Positions 18,438-28,070 of a stretch of 54,680 nucleotides of DNA are shown one piece after another (positions within the stretch are counted from its first letter, which is position 1; every line of letters starts with the position of its first letter). The notes under the pieces are model-generated. The model had not been told where the DNA came from and ran no database searches. It was given only the letters and a program-made list of their open reading frames with translations. The DNA lies in assembly GCA_026399025.1 (NCBI GenBank), contig JAPLRU010000126.1:1-54680 (forward strand). The letters are read 5' to 3'. The position numbers and the translations under genes were made by a program. This DNA is from Methylobacter sp. (lineage in GTDB: Bacteria; Pseudomonadota; Gammaproteobacteria; Methylococcales; Methylomonadaceae).

Positions 18438-20006
18438 CTAACGGGTAATCGTGAAATAGTCCAGCACCTCGCCATTGACATCAATAAAGCTGGCCTTTAA
18501 CGCCGTTCTTGAGGCATCGACAATAACAGAACCCAACACCGGCAAACCATGTCGTTTGGGCGTCGCCGTATCGGCAGCCTGCTGAATATGGGCGGGATGT
18601 TGCAGCCATTCCGCGTCCGTCGTAATACCGCCGCCTGCGGTGTTGGCTTTGCCGGAACTGCCATTCACCGTATAGACCACGCGATTATCGATGCCGCCGC
18701 TGCTGGGGCTTAATTGCGCATAACTTTCGCTGCCCTGGCCTGAAGCCGGTGCATTGGGATCGCCCTTCACTAATTCGGCGTAAGCTTTATGAGAGTAAGT
18801 GTCGGAAGTGCCGGTGTGGTTGTGCAGATAATAGCTGCGCTCATAGGTGTGGGCATGACCGCTGTAGACCAGATCGACGCCATACTCGTCGAAAACCGGA
18901 ACGAACTCGTTGCGGATATCCCAGATAGGACGGTCGACGATATTGTTTTCGGTGTCGTCCGAGTCGTGATTGGCGCCCTTGGTGTACGGAGGATGATGAA
19001 AGATAACGATAGTCCAATCCAGGTTGTTGGCGGAGAGATCGCTTATCAGCCACTGGCGCATCGCCGCGCGCTGGTCGTTATCACGCGCGCTTAGCTGGCT
19101 GTCGAGGCTCACAACATGCACATTGCCCTGATTAAAGGAATAATACTGCTCCGTGCCGCTGGCGACGCCGCCTGCTTCGCCCTTGGCCGGAAAACTGTAA
19201 ATATCCAGATAAGGCATGCTTCCCGAGGCCTGGGTCACGCCGTCAACCCAGCTATTGGGATCGGCTGAAGAACTGACCCCCGGATCGTCACGGACGACTT
19301 CGCCGCAGGGCGCAAGCGGAACGCCGTTACGATCCTTGATGTCGCAATAGTCGATATGTGCGGTCCCCATCTCGTGATTGCCTATGGTCGACCACATCGC
19401 CGTATTTTTTAAAAAATCCTTATGCAAATCAAAAACACCTTGTTGATAATTTGCATCGCTACCGTTCAAGTAAGCGTTATCGCCCAGCATAAGAAACATA
19501 TCGATGGCTTCGCCGCCGTGCTTGCTTACATATTTCAGCATACCGTCCCGAACGGCCGCGGCCTTACCCGCGTTACCGGAGTCTTCATCGGTGCCGCTGC
19601 CGGAATCGCCGACGATCCAGATGCGCGTATTACCGTCGCCCGGCAGGCTGCCCGGTAGCGGCGAGGTTTTGAAATATTGGTTTACAGGCGCTGTCGAAGC
19701 CCCTCCCACTGAATAATAGTAAGTCCGGTCGGGAGCCAAGCCGGTGATCAGCGCTTCTTTGTGCTCGCCTGCGGTCACTATCGCTTTTACTTCCCGGCTA
19801 AGCTGCTTCATATCCGTTCCTACACACAATTTTTCGGCAGCCCCGCGCCATTTTACGATAGCGCCGGTATCCGATACCTGTTGCAGGAACAATCGCGTCG
19901 TTGCCGTTTCGGCGCCCGTACAAACTTGAGATACCGTAGGGGGCATTGGGCTTGCACAAGCCGTTAACAAGACCGGTACTAACATGGGTATTACCTGTTT
20001 ACGCAT
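18438..20006 (-). CDS. Purple acid phosphatase-like metallophosphoesterase, probable lipoprotein
   Basis: Secreted calcineurin-like phosphoesterase. The start at 20006 gives MRKQVIPMLVPVLLTACASP, a lipoprotein signal with lipobox Cys at about 17, and has GGAG 5 nt upstream; the frame is open to 20048. An N-terminal fibronectin-III-like region (to about 110) precedes the metal-binding blocks in order: IVGDSGSG, LMLGDNAY, TIGNHEM, VIFHHPPYT and SGHAHTYERSYY, which together provide the Asp, Asn and His ligands of a dinuclear centre. The arrangement fits the purple acid phosphatase/PhoD-like group; the substrate is unknown. The gene stands alone, enclosed by inverted repeats on both sides. Confidence 0.88.
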   Translation of the reverse strand: MRKQVIPMLVPVLLTACASPMPPTVSQVCTGAETATTRLFLQQVSDTGAIVKWRGAAEKLCVGTDMKQLSREVKAIVTAGEHKEALITGLAPDRTYYYSVGGASTAPVNQYFKTSPLPGSLPGDGNTRIWIVGDSGSGTDEDSGNAGKAAAVRDGMLKYVSKHGGEAIDMFLMLGDNAYLNGSDANYQQGVFDLHKDFLKNTAMWSTIGNHEMGTAHIDYCDIKDRNGVPLAPCGEVVRDDPGVSSSADPNSWVDGVTQASGSMPYLDIYSFPAKGEAGGVASGTEQYYSFNQGNVHVVSLDSQLSARDNDQRAAMRQWLISDLSANNLDWTIVIFHHPPYTKGANHDSDDTENNIVDRPIWDIRNEFVPVFDEYGVDLVYSGHAHTYERSYYLHNHTGTSDTYSHKAYAELVKGDPNAPASGQGSESYAQLSPSSGGIDNRVVYTVNGSSGKANTAGGGITTDAEWLQHPAHIQQAADTATPKRHGLPVLGSVIVDASRTALKASFIDVNGEVLDYFTITR

Positions 20007-20100
20007 AACAACTCCAAAATAAATAAAAAACATCTCAACATGGCTCAATTTTCATTGGAGCCGATTAAATAAACTTGGCATTTTGATATAGAACCCGAAA

Positions 20101-20299
20101 TTGATAAAGCGACGTAAAGCCCTCTCCAGCGGGACGACTGAATGGATGCAGGAGGTAGAGCAACGCATGGAGCGGTTGCCGAGAGGGTTGGGTGAGGGGA
20201 ATCTAAAATAAGGAAAAAAGCTTATTTGAATCCCCTCATCCCAACCTTCTCCCTGAGGGAGAAGGAGTAAGTGTCGCTTTATTAAATGCGGGCTCTATA
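20101..20299. repeat. Right (inverted) copy of the repeat, with 48-bp insertion
   Basis: Reverse complement of the 18258-18409 repeat with few mismatches, ending 2 nt before the stop of the last PKS gene. One hairpin is interrupted by 48 bp (20135-20182) placed exactly between GCGGGA and GAGGG. The insert is itself weakly palindromic (GGATGCAGGAGG, GCAACGCATGG). The gap between the two repeats holds only the metallophosphatase gene. Confidence 0.85.
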
Positions 20300-20300
20300 A

Positions 20301-23300
20301 CTATTCGTTACTCAAGACGCCATGCTTTTTTATGCTCTCCTGCCGGAAAGACTGGAAAAATTCAGGCCTCATTCCAGCCTCGGAATAAAGGACGCGACAA
20401 AAATCGATCAAGGAATTGCAGACGTCGGGTTCCGACAAAAACACCAAATGATTTGAAGCATTCATATCCACTATCGAAAAATGGGGCAGATATTGCTGCC
20501 AGATTTGCCAGTGCGGCTTTTTATCCAGGTCGTAGCCATCCCCGTCGAGTACGAAATAAGGCTCCAACTCGCCCATGTATAAGCCGTTTTTATTGCGAAA
20601 ATAATAGCAATTGACCGACTCCGCCGAGGCCAGCGGAAGCATCCGATAGCGATGCGCTTGGTGGGCTGTTTGCACCTTGGCTTGCTTAGCAATCAGCTCA
20701 TGCATCTGTTCTTCGCTATAAAACAAGCCGCGCGTTTTCGCTAAATCCAGCAATTGCTGCAAAAAGGCCTCATCGCTTAGCGAAACATCTAATTGATCGC
20801 GGTGAATCAATGTTGAGGAAAACGCCTCCGGGTTTTGCATGACCGTGGTTTGCAGCGCAATATTGACGGCCTGCAAAAAATCGTTTTTGGCCGAGTGCTT
20901 AACATCCTTGATCCCGGTAGTATCGAAAGTATCCAGCATCACGATAGTCGCCACCGACTCGCCCCGCTCCTGTAACTGCCGGGTGACTTCGTAGGCAATC
21001 AGCCCGCCTAACGAATAACCGCCCAGATCATAAGGCCCTGTCGGTTGGACCGATTGCATGGCCTGAATATAATAAGCCGCCATTGCGGACACCCCGTGTA
21101 TAGGGGGCTGATCGTTCATCCAACCTCTGGCCTGAATGCCGTAAAAAGGGCGCTCGCATACTTCCGCCAGAATATGGTAGGGCTGCACCCCGCCCAGTCC
21201 GCCATGAAACCAGAATACCGGCTGTCCCCGGCCGTTTTGATTCAGCAAAATAAGCTCGGGAAAGCGGGCGTTGGGCTGAGTGAAAACCGAGCTGTTTACC
21301 AATGTAGCGTAATCCGCAAGCGCAAGCCGAGCAAAAATATCAGCATGATTCTCCCGCAAGTACCCACCCAAGCGGTCAATGCTTCTGTATTCAAATATTA
21401 CGCTCGAAGCGATCTTCCGGCCGGTCAGTTGTTCCAGCGGTTTCAGCATATTCACCAGTCCCAACGAAGTTAAACCCAACTCGAAAAAGTTTCTCCGGCT
21501 ATCGATCCGCTCAATCGGGCAGTCCAATTGATGCGCCAGTATTTTTTTCAGCAACCGTTCCAACTGTTGTGCTTCTGGCGCTTTCTCTTGCTTAGCCGCT
21601 TCCGGTTTATTTTCCGAGCAACCGCTATTGCCGGTCTTGGCAAAAACATAAGTGGGCAGATGCAGCCGTTGCGGCTTAGCCCCGCTGTGTAGCGCTTGCC
21701 AGTCGATGTTGTCTCCGTCGGCCCAGCGCTCGGCAAGCGTAGCCAATCGCGCGGAGTCAAGACTTTGCAGCGAACAGGGCCGATTCCGCGCTGTAGCCTC
21801 GCCCTGCCAATAGTTTTCAAGCCGGTCATTCCCTGCGCCGCCGCGCCCAAGCCATTCCAGTTTCCCGGCCAGTTCCTCAAGCGTTTTAACCTGAAAAATA
21901 CTTCTGTACTTCATGCCTTCCCTGCCGACTTGCAGCGTGTAAGCCAGGGCATTCAAATCCAGCGTGGCGTTTTGCTGAATAAACCGCGCAAGTTTCCGTG
22001 CATATTCCGCCAAGCTCTCGGGCGTCTTTGCCGACAGCGGGATTAAAAAAGCTTCGGGTTGCGTCGTTTGGGACGATACCGGATTGGGCGGATAGTCCTC
22101 CAGCAGCACATGCACATTAGTGCCCCCGTGTCCCAGCGAGGTGACTGCGGCCAAACGCGGTTTGATTGTATTTACCGGCCATGCCTGCAACTTGGTATTG
22201 ACATAAAACGGGCTATTTTCAAAATCGACGTATTCATTGCCCCGCTCGAAATTCAGCGAAGGCGGCATAAACCGATGTTGAAGGCCCAGCAACACCTTGA
22301 TAACGCTCAGTACCCCGGATGCCGCCGTCGTGTGGCCGATGTTGGCCTTGACCGATCCGATGGCGCAATACTGTTTTTTAGCCGTAAATTGTTGAAAGCT
22401 GTGCTTTAACGCATCGACCTCAATCGCATCGCCCAATTTCGTTGCGGTGCCGTGCGCCTCAATATATTGAATATCTTCCACATCGATATGATGATTCTGG
22501 TAAAGCGATGACTGCAATTGGCTTTGCGACAAATAGCTGGGCACGGTCATACCTGCCGTTTGCCCGTTCTGGTTGCTGCCGATTGCCGCAATCGCGCCGT
22601 AAATCGGGTCTTGGTCGCGCTCGGCAGCGTCCAGGCGTTTCAAGATCACCACGCCTGAACCGTCCCCGACAATCATGCCGTCGGCGTTGTTATCGAACGG
22701 ACGGCAAGTGGCCGTCGACGACAGCATTCCGGCATTATTCATCATAATAAAGGCGCGCGGATCGGTATAAATAGTGGCTCCGCCGACTATCGCCAAGTCG
22801 ATTTTGCCGCTACGCAAATACTGACAAGCCACATCCATTGCCACCAACGACGACGAACACGCGGTATTGATGGTCAATGCGGGACCTTTCAAATCCAGGA
22901 AATAAGCAAGGCGCGACGACAGCACGCTGGTATCCGTGCCCAGTAAACTGTGCGTAGACCAATCGGCGGCTTGCGCGCCGCCGCCAACGCTGCCGATAAA
23001 AACGCCTACCGGCTGTTTTTGCAGCGACGACGGCGCTATCCCGGCATCTTCAAGCGCTTTGTAAGTATCTTCCAGCAACACCCGCTGAGGAAAATCCATT
23101 GACGCCGCTTCATCTTGATTGATGCCGAAAAACGCGGCGTCGAAATGTTCCTTGCCTTGCATTTGTCCGTAACGCGCGGGAACCGGCGTTTGCGAGTGCG
23201 CGGCAAAAAAATCGAGCCAGCTTTGTTCCCGGATGCTTTCGATGCAATCTCTTCCCTGCTGCATCAGCGCCCAAAACTCACCGGGATCCGATGCGCCCGC

Positions 23301-23315
23301 ACACCGGCAAGCCAT
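20301..23315 (-). CDS. Trans-AT polyketide synthase, terminal module KS-ACP-TE
   Basis: Last elongation and release module. The KS (to about residue 400) has Cys153 in NTACSSS, His in EAHGTAT and KANIGH, so it is condensation-competent. The ACP (about 580-660) carries Ser617 in the unusual ELGLTSLG motif. The thioesterase has Ser768 in GYSLGG, Asp795 and His956, a complete triad of the type I TE fold, and should hydrolyse or cyclise the finished chain. No AT, KR, DH or MT is present. The first ATG falls inside the KS: the strand IAVIG that every KS needs is encoded just upstream in the same frame with no ATG, GTG or TTG. Real expression is therefore probably as a -1 frameshift fusion with the preceding gene (A9 run at 23371-23379), unless the assembly has a homopolymer error. 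Confidence 0.9.
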   Translation of the reverse strand: MACRCAGASDPGEFWALMQQGRDCIESIREQSWLDFFAAHSQTPVPARYGQMQGKEHFDAAFFGINQDEAASMDFPQRVLLEDTYKALEDAGIAPSSLQKQPVGVFIGSVGGGAQAADWSTHSLLGTDTSVLSSRLAYFLDLKGPALTINTACSSSLVAMDVACQYLRSGKIDLAIVGGATIYTDPRAFIMMNNAGMLSSTATCRPFDNNADGMIVGDGSGVVILKRLDAAERDQDPIYGAIAAIGSNQNGQTAGMTVPSYLSQSQLQSSLYQNHHIDVEDIQYIEAHGTATKLGDAIEVDALKHSFQQFTAKKQYCAIGSVKANIGHTTAASGVLSVIKVLLGLQHRFMPPSLNFERGNEYVDFENSPFYVNTKLQAWPVNTIKPRLAAVTSLGHGGTNVHVLLEDYPPNPVSSQTTQPEAFLIPLSAKTPESLAEYARKLARFIQQNATLDLNALAYTLQVGREGMKYRSIFQVKTLEELAGKLEWLGRGGAGNDRLENYWQGEATARNRPCSLQSLDSARLATLAERWADGDNIDWQALHSGAKPQRLHLPTYVFAKTGNSGCSENKPEAAKQEKAPEAQQLERLLKKILAHQLDCPIERIDSRRNFFELGLTSLGLVNMLKPLEQLTGRKIASSVIFEYRSIDRLGGYLRENHADIFARLALADYATLVNSSVFTQPNARFPELILLNQNGRGQPVFWFHGGLGGVQPYHILAEVCERPFYGIQARGWMNDQPPIHGVSAMAAYYIQAMQSVQPTGPYDLGGYSLGGLIAYEVTRQLQERGESVATIVMLDTFDTTGIKDVKHSAKNDFLQAVNIALQTTVMQNPEAFSSTLIHRDQLDVSLSDEAFLQQLLDLAKTRGLFYSEEQMHELIAKQAKVQTAHQAHRYRMLPLASAESVNCYYFRNKNGLYMGELEPYFVLDGDGYDLDKKPHWQIWQQYLPHFSIVDMNASNHLVFLSEPDVCNSLIDFCRVLYSEAGMRPEFFQSFRQESIKKHGVLSNE

Positions 23316-23359
23316 GCCGATAACCGCAATCTTGTCGGCTACCGACCGACCGGAGCTCT

Positions 23360-26300
23360 CTAGTTCAGGCTTTTTTTTTGAGCGTCGCCCGCTACGCTAA
23401 CGCCCAAAGCTCTGAGGTAGTCAGCCAGTGCGTCCAAGGAATTGCATTCAAACATCACGCTGGTCGGCAAGGTAAGCTGAAATTCGGCGTTGATGGCCTG
23501 CATCAGTTCGACCGCATTGATAGACGTCAGCCCCAGTTCATTGAATTTGTCAGAAGACGACAGATTTTCCCCGGCCAGATTCAAACTATTTACAAACAGC
23601 GCCAGCAATTTTTCCGCTAAAGGGTTTGCAACGACATTTTCGGCCTGGGTTACCGGTAGCGCATTGTCGAGTTTTTCCAGTTGTTGCGGCTGATGTTCGC
23701 TCAGATAGGTTTCCAGATAGCGGGTTAAAGAATCCAATGTGTTATGCGCAAAAATCAAACTGGTCGGTAATGTGAGCCCGAATTCGCCGTTAATCGCTTG
23801 CAGCAGTTCCACCGAATTAATCGATGAAATGCCCAGGTCCTGAAACGTTTCGGCCTGTTCCAGTTCGCCCGGCGGCAACGACAGAGTCGCGTCAAAGAGC
23901 CCGGCAAGCTTGGTTTTCAGTAACGCGAAACGGCTGGCGACTCCCCTATTGACAGGAGATTTGCGCTCGTCAGGATAAGCATCCGCCAGCAGGCTTTCAT
24001 CCAGAATCGGATAGGGTACGTGGCTCAGTTCAAGCATTTCCTGCAACGCAACCGGGTACGGCTTGGGCGCGCGCAACTTAGCCAAATTGTACTGTTCCAG
24101 TTCTGCAACATTGGCGTAAAGGTCTTTACGCAAGCGGAACAACATATAGCTCAACCAGCCCCGGTCAATCGCAATAGCGTTATTAGCGTAATTTCGCCAG
24201 GAATCGCGTACCACTTTGGGACAGTCTTTTACATTCTCCTGATGCTCGGGATCGTACTGAAAATTGGCGATTTGCGGCGACACATCAATGATCTCGTCAA
24301 TCACCAAATGATGTTTGGCCAGGGTTTTGACCCATTGTTCCTGCGTGGGGATATAAATATCGATGCTGGGATCTTCAATCGCACCGTGCAAATTGGCGAT
24401 AAAGTCCATCAACAAGACCCGGCCGTGATTCTTCAAAGAGGATTCGATATTGCTAAACAAGCCATCCTTGTCGGCCACCAAACAACTCACCTCAAACCCG
24501 ATAATCACATCGTAATCGTTTCTGGGGAATTTCACTTTGGAGCTGTCGTGATTGAATATGCGCGCTTGCGCATTGAGACCTTTTTGGCTGATGCGATGAT
24601 TGCCCAACTCGGCCTGCGCCTTGGTAATAGTAAAGCCGTCGGTGTGAACATGCGGATAATGGTTGGCAATCTGGATCACATCGGTACCATGCCCGCAACC
24701 GATGTCCAGCAAACTGCGCATTTGCGTAAAGTCTTCCTTGAAAAACAGCACTTGGCGCATTTCAATCTGTTTGCGCTGAATCAAGGCCATTTCCGCGCGA
24801 TAGTCTTTGGGATTCAAAAACACCCGCGTCATCGAAAAGCCCGGAATCCGCTCCGGAAACGGGCAAAAGGTCAGGTAATCCTCATGAAAATCCTGGTCGC
24901 TGGTTTCGGCGCAATACGTAAACAGCTCAGCCGCTTTCTCGCCCGCGCTGCCTTCGCCTTGGATTATTTCGGGGCTTGCATTCATCATCGTGTCCTTATT
25001 GAAGCTTGTTATTTGTTGAGGTGATTTTTTATTCCGGCAGGTTGCGTTTTCCAACGAATGAGCATCCGGCTTAGTTGCTACGGTCCGCGTATCATCCAGC
25101 CAATAGTCCCGGAGCTCGAAAGGGTAAGTGGGAAGGTGGAGACGCGCCTGCTTATCGACATTATGAGACGGCCAATCGACTTTTTGTCCACGCGCCCAAT
25201 TTTGGGCACGGGTATACGGCTCGGTAGCCGTACAAATGGAAACCTTTGAGCTATCGGCTACGCCTTCAAATACATTATCTTGCGGCCGGTTGCCAAGATA
25301 AGCTTCCGCCTGTTGAATCCACTGATCGCGGCTTGCTGAAACAAAAGCCACGCGGACATTCATCGCGTCCCTGCCGGTTTGCAGGGTATGGGCGATTGAA
25401 GCCTGCGCGTATTCGGGATGTTCCCGCACTGCGGTCAAAAACTCCGCTATCAATGTGCGGCATTGCTGCTGCGTTTTCGCGGAGAACGGCAGCACTTGCA
25501 GTTTGTCCTGAACAACGGCTTGAATCTGTTTTGGCCGGTATTCTTCAAGCAGCAAATGCGCGTTATTGCCGCCTGAACCGTAAGAATGAAGACCGGCCAA
25601 ACGCAGTTGCGCTTGCCGCGGCCAAGGCCGGTTTTCGGTCGCCAATTGACAGGGCTGGTGTTTGCTGTCTATATCGGGACTGCTGTGCTGAAAACCGCGA
25701 ATTTTATGTATCGTATCGGTATCGAAGCTGCGAATAATCTTGAACAATGCGCCGAACGCCGAGGCCGACTGCATATGTCCGAGCGTCGGTTTCAGCGTAC
25801 TGACTGTGCAATTGCCGTGCTTTAAGCTGACATTTTGCTGTTGGGCCAGGGTCTGTAAAGCGCGGTTAAACGCCGACCATTCGGCAATATCCGTTACCGG
25901 ATTCGCCATGCCCTGGGCTTCGATATACTCCAGGTTACGCGGGTCTATACCCGCTTCGCGATAACACTGCAAAATCAGCTCGGTATGCGAAGAAATATTC
26001 GGCGAAGCAATGGACATGCCGCCCTGTCCGTTGAAATTGACGGCAGTATGCTTTAGTACCGCATAAATCGCATCGCCGTCCGCTTCCGCTTGCGCCAAAG
26101 GTTTCAACAAAATACTGGCGACGCCCTCGGCGGGCAGATAACCGTCGGCATCCCGGCCGAAGGAGTTTATCGAACAGCTGGTGCTCATTTGTCCCATCGC
26201 GGACAACGAAATGAAGGTCTCCGGCCGCAACAGCAGGTTGGCGACACCGGCCACGGCCTGACTGCACTCGCCGGAACGCAACGAAGCCACCGCCCGGTGA

Positions 26301-26959
26301 ATGGCTACGGCGCCGCCGGAACACATGGTGTTCATGTATTCGCTAGGGCCGCGCCAGTCGAAAAAATAGGAAACCTGGTTCGCAATCATGCTCGGCGCAT
26401 TGCCGATGCCTTCGCTTTGCGCTTTGTCCCATTGGGACAACTTAACGTATTCGTTTTCCTCCGCGCCGACAAACATCCCGGTGCGGGTTTTGCGCAAGGA
26501 CTCGGGCGCGTAACCGGCGTCTTCCAGGGTATGGTATACCGACATCAACAACAGGCGTTGCCTCGGGTCCAGACGTTTGGCATCGTTCGGCAACATCTGA
26601 AAAAAACGGGCGTCGAAACCGCGAATATCCGGAATGAAGCCGCCCCATTTAGTATGGCTTTTCATCGCATCCGCGGCACTGGGATCGTAATGCTTTTGCC
26701 AGTCGAAACGGCTTTTGGGTATCTCTTCCAATAAGTCTTCATCGTTATCCAGCGCCCGCCAAAAATCCTGCACGGACCGGCTTTTCGGCAAATAGCCGGA
26801 AAGTCCGATGATGGCTATCGGCTGGGGAATGGGTGCAGCGTCTTTCCTGTTTCCGGCAACCGTCTGCGTATTTTGCGTGCTCCCGGCATCATCGGGAGGC
26901 TGCTTAGATAACTCCGAGAGCCTGGCTTTTATCTGTTCTAATATTTCCGGGTTATGCAT
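23360..26959 (-). CDS. Trans-AT polyketide synthase, KS0-methyltransferase-ACP-ACP
   Basis: One module of 1199 residues. KS (about 46-475): Cys213 is present in NTMCSGG, but the first catalytic His is replaced by Gln349 (EAQGMANP in place of EAHGTGT), while KPTLGH keeps the second. Such KS0 domains pass the chain on without elongating it. The methyltransferase (about 660-985, motif LLDIGCGHGTDV) differs from the C-methyltransferases of the other modules (LEIGAGTGGT) and resembles stand-alone SAM enzymes, so O-methylation is plausible. Two ACPs follow with Ser1046 (DLGISSIN) and Ser1146 (ELGLTSIN); both lack the usual Asp before Ser. The gene follows the flavin monooxygenase by 7 bp and probably fuses with the terminal module by frameshift. 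Confidence 0.88.
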   Translation of the reverse strand: MHNPEILEQIKARLSELSKQPPDDAGSTQNTQTVAGNRKDAAPIPQPIAIIGLSGYLPKSRSVQDFWRALDNDEDLLEEIPKSRFDWQKHYDPSAADAMKSHTKWGGFIPDIRGFDARFFQMLPNDAKRLDPRQRLLLMSVYHTLEDAGYAPESLRKTRTGMFVGAEENEYVKLSQWDKAQSEGIGNAPSMIANQVSYFFDWRGPSEYMNTMCSGGAVAIHRAVASLRSGECSQAVAGVANLLLRPETFISLSAMGQMSTSCSINSFGRDADGYLPAEGVASILLKPLAQAEADGDAIYAVLKHTAVNFNGQGGMSIASPNISSHTELILQCYREAGIDPRNLEYIEAQGMANPVTDIAEWSAFNRALQTLAQQQNVSLKHGNCTVSTLKPTLGHMQSASAFGALFKIIRSFDTDTIHKIRGFQHSSPDIDSKHQPCQLATENRPWPRQAQLRLAGLHSYGSGGNNAHLLLEEYRPKQIQAVVQDKLQVLPFSAKTQQQCRTLIAEFLTAVREHPEYAQASIAHTLQTGRDAMNVRVAFVSASRDQWIQQAEAYLGNRPQDNVFEGVADSSKVSICTATEPYTRAQNWARGQKVDWPSHNVDKQARLHLPTYPFELRDYWLDDTRTVATKPDAHSLENATCRNKKSPQQITSFNKDTMMNASPEIIQGEGSAGEKAAELFTYCAETSDQDFHEDYLTFCPFPERIPGFSMTRVFLNPKDYRAEMALIQRKQIEMRQVLFFKEDFTQMRSLLDIGCGHGTDVIQIANHYPHVHTDGFTITKAQAELGNHRISQKGLNAQARIFNHDSSKVKFPRNDYDVIIGFEVSCLVADKDGLFSNIESSLKNHGRVLLMDFIANLHGAIEDPSIDIYIPTQEQWVKTLAKHHLVIDEIIDVSPQIANFQYDPEHQENVKDCPKVVRDSWRNYANNAIAIDRGWLSYMLFRLRKDLYANVAELEQYNLAKLRAPKPYPVALQEMLELSHVPYPILDESLLADAYPDERKSPVNRGVASRFALLKTKLAGLFDATLSLPPGELEQAETFQDLGISSINSVELLQAINGEFGLTLPTSLIFAHNTLDSLTRYLETYLSEHQPQQLEKLDNALPVTQAENVVANPLAEKLLALFVNSLNLAGENLSSSDKFNELGLTSINAVELMQAINAEFQLTLPTSVMFECNSLDALADYLRALGVSVAGDAQKKSLN
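23371..23379 (-). other. Nine-A slippery run at the PKS gene junction, candidate -1 frameshift site
   Basis: On the coding strand the upstream PKS gene ends CAA AAA AAA AGC CTG AAC TAG. A -1 shift on A AAA AAA would read AAG CCT GAA CTA and continue through the missing KS N-terminus (SVADKIAVIGMACRC) into the downstream gene. Both lysyl-tRNA slippage on A-runs and RNA polymerase slippage on nine As are established mechanisms. A one-base indel in the assembly would look the same. Confidence 0.7.
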
Positions 26960-26966
26960 ATTTTTC

Positions 26967-28070
26967 CTAAAGATAAGCTGAGACCAGCTTTTTCAAATGA
27001 GGCAGCGAAGATTTCACCATCGCGTAATCCACGCCAAAATCGACCAGGCAGGCGATATCGTTGACACCCACTTGAAGCGCATGATCGACAACCTGTTTGG
27101 CTTCTTCCACGGTTCCGAACAAGGCTGCGGTTTTTGAGTAACGATGGTAAGCGTACTCCAGCATTTTGGCTTTTTCCGACTCGCCAATATCGTTAACGCC
27201 TTTACTGCTGCCCAATCCCGATGCGACATGCGCATCGAGAAAACTTTTAATGTATTCCATAAACGGCTTTTTGATTGCGGTTTCGACCGTCTGTTTATTT
27301 TCATGAATAAAGGTATGCAGCATCAACGAGATAATCCCTGTTTGCGGATCGTAACCGGCTTGCTCGCGCGCCTGCCGGTATAACGCAAATTTCTTGCCCA
27401 TCGCATCCAGATCGACCCCGGAAAGCATGGTAAAAATATTGTATCCCTGTTTTCCCGCATAAATATAAGCCGCATCGCTTTGTACCGCGAGCAGCCAAAC
27501 ATTGAGTTCCGGCTGTAGCGGACGCGGATAAACCCGAATCGGGATCTCCACGCCCTGAGGTCCCATGAAGTTTACGCTTTCGCCGCGCCAGAGTTTCTGC
27601 ACGATAGGAATCCGTTCATGACAAACATCGCGGCGATTTTCATAAGTGCCGGGAGACAACACAAAATCCTTGATCTGCCAGCCCGAGCCGAAACCCAAAT
27701 CGATCCGGCCGTTGGATAAAATATCGTTCATCGCCCAGGCTTCGACGACCTCCACCGGATGATGCAGCGGCAACGAAATTCCCGCAGTGCGAAAACGAAT
27801 GCGCTCGGTTTGCGGAATCAGGTAGGAGGCCACAAGCGCGGCATTGGCAAAAACCGAACCGTATTCAAAAAAGTGCCGCTCCGGCAGATAGATCGCGGTA
27901 AAGCCTTCACGGTCGCCAAACAGCGTCACATCCTTTGTGAATTGATATTTTTCCCGGTCCGAAATGTCTTTTCGAACATCCGAGAAAAACAAAAAACTGA
28001 ACGAGACAGCAGGCTGCACGGGGTTCGCAGGTTGAGGCTTAAGCCCCAACAGTTCTTCGATGGTTTTCAT
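26967..28070 (-). CDS. Luciferase-like flavin monooxygenase of natural-product type
   Basis: A TIM-barrel FMN-dependent oxygenase of the luciferase-like group found inside or beside PKS and NRPS lines (MupA-like). FFSDVRKDISDREKYQ, YLPERHFFEYG and the LGFGSGWQIKDFVLSPG segment are characteristic. ATG at 28070 is preferred over an in-frame TTG at 28073. The gene lies in a gap of about 11 bp after the 17-kb PKS gene and 7 bp before the KS0 module, so it is made with them. Relatives in trans-AT systems carry out alpha-hydroxylation or Baeyer-Villiger oxygen insertion on ACP-bound chains; which applies here is not decidable from sequence. A reductase partner is not seen. Confidence 0.88.
   Translation of the reverse strand: MKTIEELLGLKPQPANPVQPAVSFSFLFFSDVRKDISDREKYQFTKDVTLFGDREGFTAIYLPERHFFEYGSVFANAALVASYLIPQTERIRFRTAGISLPLHHPVEVVEAWAMNDILSNGRIDLGFGSGWQIKDFVLSPGTYENRRDVCHERIPIVQKLWRGESVNFMGPQGVEIPIRVYPRPLQPELNVWLLAVQSDAAYIYAGKQGYNIFTMLSGVDLDAMGKKFALYRQAREQAGYDPQTGIISLMLHTFIHENKQTVETAIKKPFMEYIKSFLDAHVASGLGSSKGVNDIGESEKAKMLEYAYHRYSKTAALFGTVEEAKQVVDHALQVGVNDIACLVDFGVDYAMVKSSLPHLKKLVSAYL

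Noticed and set aside
24020-25024. Plus-strand ORF of 334 codons opposite the KS0 module
   Set aside because: Antisense to the methyltransferase and ACP; no recognisable domain or ribosome-binding site.
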